Assembly (NCBI GenBank): GCA_017882065.1
Contig: JADGQD010000055.1
Span: 1-10,562, forward strand
Length of the DNA stretch: 10,562 nt
Direction: 5' to 3'
Source of the DNA: Anaerolineales bacterium
GTDB lineage: Bacteria > Chloroflexota > Anaerolineae > Anaerolineales > Villigracilaceae
The notes under the pieces are model-generated. The model was not told where the DNA came from. It did not search any database and was given only the letters and a program-made list of their open reading frames with translations. Shown here piece by piece: positions 6,205 to 10,562 of this stretch. Both the position numbers and the translations under genes were made by a program. Every line of letters starts with the position of its first letter. The first letter of the stretch is position 1.

Positions 6205-7604
6205 CAAAAAATGAACAAGAATACCAGATCGTTCACATTCGTCCCGGTTGGCCCCGGTTTAAGCAAATCGTCCAGGGCAGCGAAAAAAGAGTAAGAGTCG
6301 TTCCGCTTGAGGAAAAGCCCCGGATGCAAGCCCAACCCAGCGGCGCGGCGGAAGGTTTCACCAGTGACGACTGCCCCGGCCGCATCGGTGGGACCATCTT
6401 CGCCGTCGGTAGCCAGCGTGGCCATCATCACGCCGGGGAAATCTGCCAGCTCACTGACAGCCGCCAGGGCCAGTTCGGTGTTGCGCCCGCCTTTGCCATT
6501 TCCCGTTAATGTAACCGTCGTCTCGCCGCCTGCCACGATACAGGCCGGACCCGGGAGCGGGTCGCCTGTCAGCCTGGCATGGCGCAGGAAGGTGGCGAGT
6601 TCAAAGGCGGTAGCGCGGGCTTCGCCTTGCAGGTCGGTACGCAGAAGATACGGGTGGAATCCCTCACCCTCAGCTTGACCCAGCGACGCCTGCGCTGCCA
6701 GCAGGTTGCTCCCCACAAGCACATTTTGGACATTCTCAAAGATGTGATCGCCTGGCTTGAGCGTTTCGGGAGAAGTCCTGAGGGAATGGAGGATGGAAAT
6801 TGGAATGCGGTTTTCCAACTCGTATTTTGCCAGAATGGACAGCGCTTCCGCACGCGTCGCCGGGTCGGGGGCGGTCGGACCGGAGGCAATCGCTTCGAGC
6901 GCACTGCCGACCACGTCAGAGAGGATCAGGCTGACGATGGTTGTCCCATTGGTCATCTTTGCAATTCCCCCGCCCTTGATCTTGTCCAGGCGACGTCGCA
7001 GGGTGTTAATTTCGTCTATGCGCGCTCCGCAGGCCAGCAGTGCGGATGTGAGCACTTGGGTGTCTGCCAAGGAAACACCGTCCACCGGTGCAGTCACCAG
7101 CGCTGACCCGCCGCCGGAAAGTACGCAGATGAGCAGGTCGTCCGGACCGAGAGATGAGACCAGTTCAATCGTTTTTTGCCCCGCCTTCAGGCTGCGCTCG
7201 TCCGGGACAGGATGACCACCGATAAGGATGGTTAATGGAGAATGGGAAGCGGGCCCCGTGCCCCGTCCGGGAACCGGGACTACCCCGCTGGAACCGGGAC
7301 TACCAAGTGTGGCACGCTTGGGGATAACCAGCCCGGCAGAAAGCCGGTCACCGAGAATCGCCACCAGCGCCTCCGCCATGGCAACCGAGGCTTTGCCGAT
7401 CCCCAGCAGGACTACGCGGCGAAATAATTGAAGGTCGTATGCTCGGCCTGAAATGGTGAGCATGTCCCCGTCCCGTTGGACAAAGCGTCCCACCGCCGCG
7501 CCCGGTTCCACGGCAGTTATTGCAGCGGCGAAAATCCGGGTAAGGCGCTCGCCTTCCGGCGCTGTGCGCAGGCTGGAGGTCCAGAAAGACTCGGCAGAAA
7601 GCAT
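6204..7604 (-). CDS. ttuD: Glycerate 2-kinase (MOFRL/GckA-TtuD family)
   Basis: The 466-residue product phosphorylates D-glycerate to 2-phosphoglycerate with ATP in this family. The N-terminal domain (DUF4147) shows LLGIGKASVAMAEAL (66-80), GGHPVPDERSLKAG (129-142), LSGGGSALVTAP (162-173), NTLRRRLDKIKGGGIA (200-215) and LSDVVGS followed by IASGPTAPDP (228-248). The MOFRL domain shows GGETTVTLTGNGKGGRNTEL (359-378), ATDGEDGPTDAAGA (398-411) and the C-terminal GPTGTNVNDL (451-460). Residues about 99-125, between the VIPKR strand and GGHPVPDE, are an insertion rich in Gly/Pro/Ser; residues 101-115 come from the dispersed repeat (copy B). The insertion is in frame and all core motifs are intact, so the enzyme is probably functional. 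The start ATG 7604 has no Shine-Dalgarno sequence but lies 6 nt after a TATCAT box, suggesting a leaderless mRNA. It is divergent from the dehydrogenase gene. Confidence 0.93.
   Translation of the reverse strand: MLSAESFWTSSLRTAPEGERLTRIFAAAITAVEPGAAVGRFVQRDGDMLTISGRAYDLQLFRRVVLLGIGKASVAMAEALVAILGDRLSAGLVIPKRATLGSPGSSGVVPVPGRGTGPASHSPLTILIGGHPVPDERSLKAGQKTIELVSSLGPDDLLICVLSGGGSALVTAPVDGVSLADTQVLTSALLACGARIDEINTLRRRLDKIKGGGIAKMTNGTTIVSLILSDVVGSALEAIASGPTAPDPATRAEALSILAKYELENRIPISILHSLRTSPETLKPGDHIFENVQNVLVGSNLLAAQASLGQAEGEGFHPYLLRTDLQGEARATAFELATFLRHARLTGDPLPGPACIVAGGETTVTLTGNGKGGRNTELALAAVSELADFPGVMMATLATDGEDGPTDAAGAVVTGETFRRAAGLGLHPGLFLKRNDSYSFFAALDDLLKPGPTGTNVNDLVFLFIF
7261..7304 (+). repeat. 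Dispersed GC-rich repeat, copy B (full plus tandem partial unit) inside glycerate kinase
   Basis: 7261-7287 is a full 27-bp unit identical to copy C. A second core, GGAACCGGGACTACC, follows at 7290-7304, 20 bp after the first core (7270-7284). The preceding CCCCGTG (7254-7260) is shared with the inverted copy D. The repeat lies antisense to the gene and encodes residues 101-115 of the kinase. Confidence 0.9.
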
Positions 7605-7609
7605 GGTCG

Positions 7610-7620
7610 TATGATAGCAT
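7610..7620. promoter_or_regulatory. Overlapping divergent -10 elements between glycerate kinase and dehydrogenase
   Basis: The start codons are only 22 bp apart. On the minus strand TATCAT (7616-7611) is followed by 6 nt and the kinase ATG. On the + strand TAGCAT (7615-7620) is followed by 6 nt and the dehydrogenase ATG; an alternative TATGAT (7610-7615) has 11 nt. TATGATA at 7610-7616 reads as a -10 box on both strands. No strong -35 hexamers are visible, since they would lie inside the coding sequences. Confidence 0.45.
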
Positions 7621-7626
7621 TAAAGT

Positions 7627-8643
7627 ATGTCAAAACCCAGAGTCTTCCTCACCCGTCTCATCCTGGAAAGCGGCCTGAAACCGGTGCAGGATTTTTGCGA
7701 GGCCGAAATCTGGTCCGGCGAACTACCACCCAACCGCGATGAACTCATGCACTATGTCCATGGCCGGAATGGATTGCTGTGCCTGCTGACCGACCGGATT
7801 GACGCCGACGTGATGGATGCCGCCGGGCCGGGGCTGAAAGTCATCAGCAACTGCGCCGTCGGCGTGGATAACGTGGATCTGCCCGCCGCCACCGCCCGCG
7901 GCATCCCGGTGGGAAACACGCCCGGTGTCCTGACCGACGCCACCGCCGACTTCACCTTCGCTCTGCTGATGGCTGCCGCCCGCCGGGTTGTGGAAGGCGA
8001 ACGCCAGGTGCGCTCTGGCGGCTGGAAAACCTGGAGCCTGGACACCCTGCTCGGCGCGGACTTCGCCGGTGCCACGCTGGGTCTCGTCGGTTTCGGGCGG
8101 ATCGGGCGGGCCGTGGCCCGGCGCGCAACCGGGTTCGGGATGCGAATCATTTTTTCAGACCCCAATCCTGCCACACCGCCCCGTCCGGGAACCGGGACTA
8201 CCCCGGAGCCGGGCGCGGAAGCTACTCAAGTGGATTTCGATACGCTGCTGCGCGAATCGGATTTCGTCAGCCTGCACACCCCGCTAACCGATAAAACGCG
8301 CGGCCTGATGAATACCGCCGCCTTTGCGAAAATGAAACCAACCTCGGTGCTGGTCAATACCTCGCGCGGCCCGGTTGTGGATCAGCCGGCACTGTACGAG
8401 GCGCTGAAATCCCACCGCATCTTCGCCGCCGCCCTGGATGTGACTGTCCCTGAGCCATTGCCCATTGACAGTCCCCTGCTCACGCTGGAAAACTGCATCA
8501 TCGTCCCGCACATTGCCAGCGCCAGTTGGCAGGCGCGCCAGAAGATGTCCCGGATGGCGGCGGAGAATCTCATCGCCGGGTTGAAGGGGGAGCGCTTGCC
8601 GAACTGCGTTAATCCAGAAGTGTATGGAAGAGAGTTGAGATAA
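7627..8643 (+). CDS. gyaR: D-isomer-specific 2-hydroxyacid dehydrogenase (glyoxylate/hydroxypyruvate reductase-like)
   Basis: The 338-residue cytoplasmic oxidoreductase has the NAD(P)-binding motif VGFGRIG (154-160), with Asp178 at the end of the second Rossmann strand suggesting NAD preference. The catalytic triad is Arg247 (NTSRGPV), Glu276 (VPEPLP) and His295 (VPHIAS). CAVGVDNVDLPAATARGIPV (76-95) is the typical substrate-loop signature. GyaR-type enzymes reduce glyoxylate to glycolate and hydroxypyruvate to glycerate. The divergent glycerate kinase supports a glycerate-related substrate, but phosphoglycerate or other 2-oxoacids are not excluded by sequence. Residues 185-193 (PRPGTGTTP) are exactly one in-frame unit of the dispersed repeat, placed in the loop just after Asp178. 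The ATG 7627 lacks a Shine-Dalgarno sequence, consistent with a leaderless mRNA. Confidence 0.92.
   Translation: MSKPRVFLTRLILESGLKPVQDFCEAEIWSGELPPNRDELMHYVHGRNGLLCLLTDRIDADVMDAAGPGLKVISNCAVGVDNVDLPAATARGIPVGNTPGVLTDATADFTFALLMAAARRVVEGERQVRSGGWKTWSLDTLLGADFAGATLGLVGFGRIGRAVARRATGFGMRIIFSDPNPATPPRPGTGTTPEPGAEATQVDFDTLLRESDFVSLHTPLTDKTRGLMNTAAFAKMKPTSVLVNTSRGPVVDQPALYEALKSHRIFAAALDVTVPEPLPIDSPLLTLENCIIVPHIASASWQARQKMSRMAAENLIAGLKGERLPNCVNPEVYGRELR
8179..8205 (+). repeat. Dispersed 27-bp GC-rich repeat, copy C inside the hydroxyacid dehydrogenase
   Basis: It is identical over 27 bp to 7261-7287. It starts exactly on a codon boundary and is translated as PRPGTGTTP. A GGAGCCGGG follows at 8205-8213 and may be a decayed second core, mirroring the tandem arrangement of copy B. 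Confidence 0.9.
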
Positions 8644-8679
8644 GAGAACAGAGAGAAGTGTTTGGTGAAGCATGCCATC

Positions 8680-8708
8680 AAAAACCCCTCTTTCAATCAG
8701 AAGAGGGG
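8680..8708 (-). terminator. Intrinsic terminator of the Gfo/Idh/MocA gene
   Basis: On the minus strand CCCCTCTT (8708-8701) pairs with AAGAGGGG (8692-8685) around an 8-nt loop, followed by TTTTT (8684-8680). It lies 7 bp past the stop codon at 8716 and, as a hairpin, also sits downstream of the convergent dehydrogenase gene, which lacks a T-tract of its own here. Confidence 0.85.
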
Positions 8709-8715
8709 CTGGTGA

Positions 8716-9699
8716 TTAGATTGTAACCGGCTTCCCTGTCCGAGCCGATTCGAACAGCGCCAGGATGGCGGCGGTGTTGGCGCGACTGTCTGCCAGGCTG
8801 ACACGTGGCGGCTTGCCGAGCAGGATCGCATCCGCCATGTCTTCCACTTCGCCAATGTACGACCCCGTCCCTTTCACAGCAATTGTCTCGACCTTGCCGC
8901 CTCTGCTCAGATAGAGCGTCTCTTTCGCGCCGGGGTTGAACGGATTGGGGATAATCAACGTGGCCTCGTCGCCGACGATTTCCATGAAGACGTGATACGG
9001 GATTTTGACACTGCAATCGAACTGGGCATATACATCGTCCGGGAAATGCAGTTGGGCGGCGAACACTTCGTCCACGCCGGTCGGACCGGTAACCTGCCAG
9101 CCAAAAACTTCCAGCGGCTCCGCCCCGAGCAGGGCGCGCGTGTAGCTCAACGGATAGCAGCCCACGTCCCACAGACCGCCGCCACCCATCTCAGGCTTCC
9201 AGCGGTAATTGTCGGGGTCCGTCCCCGGGCAGGTATACGAACCGCGTACCAATTTGACTTTCCCCAGTTTGCCGTTCGCCAAAATTTCCTGGGCTTTCAA
9301 CGTCTGCGGATGGGTGCGATACATGAAAGCTTCGGCGACCACTTTGCCATATTTCTCCGCCGCGTCGGACATGGCGTCCACTTCGGCCAGGCTCAAGGCC
9401 AGAGGCTTTTCGCACAGCACATGTTTGCCCGCCTGGACGGCTTTGATCGTCCACTCGGCGTGCATGTTGTTCGGTAGGGGGTTGTAAATGACATCTATAT
9501 CGGAATCAGCCAACAAGTCCGAATACGAACCGTAAGCGCGTTTGACCTTGTTCTTGCGGGCATATTCGCCAGCCTTGTCCTGTGACCGGCTGGCAACCGC
9601 CAGCAGCCGGTTCCGTTTGGAGGTGCGGAGCGGATCGAGCAGGGCTTTGTTGATGTCGGCGGTGCTGAGCAGTCCCCAGCGGAGGGGTGGAGTGGGCAT
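8716..9699 (-). CDS. Gfo/Idh/MocA family NAD(P)-dependent oxidoreductase
   Basis: The 327-residue product has an N-terminal Rossmann domain starting RWGLLSTADINKALL, where the usual GxGxxG is replaced by G-LLSTADI, as is common in the dihydrodiol-dehydrogenase-like branch. The nucleotide-binding part includes AVASRS (34-39) and NPLPNNMH (73-80). The hallmark EKP is at 97-99 (HVLCEKPLAL). The C-terminal domain carries FMYRTHPQ (125-132) and GGGGLWDVGCYPL (172-184), where Asp178 and the following GCY are typical substrate-site residues. Members oxidise or reduce sugars, inositols or trans-dihydrodiols; the substrate cannot be read from sequence. The start ATG 9699 is preceded by AAGGAT about 8 nt upstream. 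The gene has its own promoter and terminator and so is monocistronic. Confidence 0.93.
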   Translation of the reverse strand: MPTPPLRWGLLSTADINKALLDPLRTSKRNRLLAVASRSQDKAGEYARKNKVKRAYGSYSDLLADSDIDVIYNPLPNNMHAEWTIKAVQAGKHVLCEKPLALSLAEVDAMSDAAEKYGKVVAEAFMYRTHPQTLKAQEILANGKLGKVKLVRGSYTCPGTDPDNYRWKPEMGGGGLWDVGCYPLSYTRALLGAEPLEVFGWQVTGPTGVDEVFAAQLHFPDDVYAQFDCSVKIPYHVFMEIVGDEATLIIPNPFNPGAKETLYLSRGGKVETIAVKGTGSYIGEVEDMADAILLGKPPRVSLADSRANTAAILALFESARTGKPVTI

Positions 9700-9716
9700 G
9701 GTTCATATCCTTTCGT

Positions 9717-9748
9717 GGTAGTCCCGGTTCCATCACGGGGCACGGGGC
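9717..9748 (-). repeat. Dispersed GC-rich repeat, copy D (inverted, partial) in the Gfo/Idh/MocA leader
   Basis: The minus strand reads GCCCCGTGCCCCGT, then GAT, then the exact core GGAACCGGGACTACC (9731-9717). The upstream GCCCCGTGCCCCGT is shared with copy B (from 7253), so B and D have a longer common unit than A and C. It fills nearly the whole leader between the predicted transcription start (about 9750) and the ribosome binding site. Confidence 0.82.
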
Positions 9749-9756
9749 AGTAACCG

Positions 9757-9785
9757 AGTGTAGAGCAATCCGAGCCGGGAGTCAA
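9757..9785 (-). promoter_or_regulatory. Sigma-70 type promoter of the Gfo/Idh/MocA gene
   Basis: On the minus strand TTGACT (9785-9780) and TACACT (9762-9757) are spaced by exactly 17 bp, giving a leader of about 50 nt. The -35 lies one base from the -10 box of the divergent gene. Confidence 0.65.
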
Positions 9786-9786
9786 G

Positions 9787-9792
9787 TATAAT
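9787..9792 (+). promoter_or_regulatory. -10 element of the membrane protein gene (leaderless)
   Basis: A perfect TATAAT is followed by 6 nt and ATG 9799. Transcription would begin at or next to the A of the start codon. No -35 match is seen at 9764-9769. Confidence 0.6.
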
Positions 9793-9798
9793 GCGGCG

Positions 9799-10562
9799 AT
9801 GGCCGAATCTGTGAGACGTTCATCGTTTTCCCGCCGCGCCCTGGCGCTCTTCGGCTGGACGCGGTCCAGCAGCGTTTTGTTGGGTGGATTCTTCCTGCTC
9901 TGCGGGTTGATCGTCTATATCTGGTGGCCGCTGACCCAGGAAGCACTGGCTTTTATCAACTGGCGCGGACCGTGGTGGCTTTACATGGACTGGCTGTTAT
10001 TGGGCATTTTTGCCTTCATGAGCCTGACCATCATGGCACGCGCCAACCTGGGCCGGGATACGCTGATCGTCTTCGTCGGCATGTGCGGCGGACTGGTGAT
10101 CGAATCATGGGGCACGCAGACCAACTTGTGGCACTATTTCACCGCCGAGCGACCACCGTTGTGGATCATCCCGGCCTGGCCGATTGCGAGTCTTTCGATT
10201 GACCGGATTGCGAGGACATTAAATTTATTAACCACTAAGTACATCACATCGATCTCAAAGGGTAAAGAGCATGAAGGAAAAATCTTTGAGACCTTTGTGT
10301 TTAAATTGTTTTATTGGGCCATTTTCATCGGTTTCTACGGATTGATGCTGTACTTCGTCGCTCCAACATTTGGAAAGTCCTACACTATCATGGCGCTGCT
10401 GCTGGTTGCGCTGCTCACGCTGACGCCAACCGACCACCGCTACGCCGTATTGACCTTCCTGGCCGGGGCGGGGTTGGGGTACTTCCTGGAGGTGTGGGGC
10501 ACCACGCGCCAGTGCTGGACGTATTACACGTTCCAGACACCACCGTTTTTCGCGGTGCTGGC
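9799..10562 (+). CDS. Integral membrane protein with duplicated E-x-W-G-T motif, 3' end outside window
   Basis: From ATG 9799 the frame is open to the window end (254 complete codons). The N-terminus is basic (MAESVRRSSFSRRAL), followed by hydrophobic segments at about 25-45, 60-80, 86-102, 120-135, 170-190, 195-210 and 214-230, so a polytopic cytoplasmic-membrane protein is likely. Two copies of a 19-residue pattern, E-x-W-G-T-x4-W-x-Y-[FY]-T-x3-P-P, occur at 102-120 and 231-249 with no gaps, each preceded by a glycine-rich helix. This points to an internal duplication of a helical unit. I do not recognise the family. The E..GT....W.Y pattern is only loosely reminiscent of CruF/DUF422 carotenoid proteins, and I do not claim homology. 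The linker between the halves (about 139-168) is encoded by AT-rich DNA unlike the rest. The start choice rests on the TATAAT box 6 nt upstream. Confidence 0.85.
   Translation, partial: MAESVRRSSFSRRALALFGWTRSSSVLLGGFFLLCGLIVYIWWPLTQEALAFINWRGPWWLYMDWLLLGIFAFMSLTIMARANLGRDTLIVFVGMCGGLVIESWGTQTNLWHYFTAERPPLWIIPAWPIASLSIDRIARTLNLLTTKYITSISKGKEHEGKIFETFVFKLFYWAIFIGFYGLMLYFVAPTFGKSYTIMALLLVALLTLTPTDHRYAVLTFLAGAGLGYFLEVWGTTRQCWTYYTFQTPPFFAVL
10216..10315 (+). repeat. AT-rich block with inverted repeat inside the membrane protein gene (possible degenerate MITE-like element)
   Basis: This stretch is much poorer in GC than its gene. It contains the inverted pair TCTCAAAG (10253-10260) / CTTTGAGA (10284-10291), with AT-rich flanks containing TTAAATTTA on one side and TTTAAATTG on the other. 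It begins with TTAACCACTAAGTACA-like sequence (from 10228), the style of small palindromic repeats common in some Chloroflexota and cyanobacterial genomes (from memory, not checked). It is in frame and encodes a polar linker. Confidence 0.35.

Noticed and set aside
6244..6262. CCCGGTTGGCCCCGG at the end of the glycerate kinase gene resembles the repeat core
   Set aside because: It encodes the conserved GPTGTN motif of the family and matches the core over only a few bases, so it is ordinary coding sequence.
7261..8205. CRISPR-like interpretation of the recurring GGAACCGGGACTACC units
   Set aside because: Spacing is irregular (20 bp to about 1.5 kb), units lie inside genes in both orientations, and there are no cas genes.

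Overview
The window (about 10.5 kb, roughly 55-60% GC, genes on both strands) looks like ordinary chromosome from a bacterium of the Chloroflexota, most likely class Anaerolineae. That placement is inference. It rests on the style of the proteins (M16B peptidase, ClpC, a MOFRL-type glycerate kinase, a YvlD-like small membrane protein), on hairpins built from an ACCCCTCT/AGAGGGGT core, and on start sites that lack a Shine-Dalgarno sequence. I see no rRNA, tRNA, CRISPR array, transposase or prophage.

Layout. 1-819 (+): C-terminal part of an M16B zinc-peptidase-family protein cut by the window edge. 858-1226 (+): acpS, followed by a hairpin. 1301-1543 (-): an unrecognised 80-residue protein behind a near-consensus sigma-70 promoter that carries a perfect Gram-positive-type LexA/SOS box. 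1748-4222 (-): clpC, with its own promoter and a strong intrinsic terminator. 4223-4658: AT-rich intergenic region holding the clpC promoter, a broken or recoded small lipoprotein reading frame and a 14-bp perfect hairpin. 4659-5675 (+): GNAT acetyltransferase without a standard start codon, followed by 5734-6129 (+), a four-helix YvlD/'phage holin family 4' membrane protein, and a terminator. 6204-7604 (-): glycerate 2-kinase. 7627-8643 (+): a GyaR-like D-2-hydroxyacid dehydrogenase. 8716-9699 (-): a Gfo/Idh/MocA oxidoreductase. 9799-end (+): an integral membrane protein with an internally duplicated E-x-W-G-T motif, open to the window end.

How they fit together. The divergent glycerate kinase and dehydrogenase share only 22 bp between start codons and plausibly form a small module (glyoxylate or hydroxypyruvate to glycerate to 2-phosphoglycerate). 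ClpC and AcpS are housekeeping. The small SOS-box gene is the best candidate for an undescribed damage-induced function.

The most unusual non-gene signal is a dispersed 27-bp GC-rich repeat with core GGAACCGGGACTACC. It occurs in an intergenic spacer, in-frame inside both glycerate-pathway enzymes (partly in tandem in one), and, as a partial inverted copy, in the leader of the oxidoreductase gene. A second theme is promoter architecture: several genes have a TAnnnT -10 box exactly 6 nt before the start codon, which suggests leaderless mRNAs.
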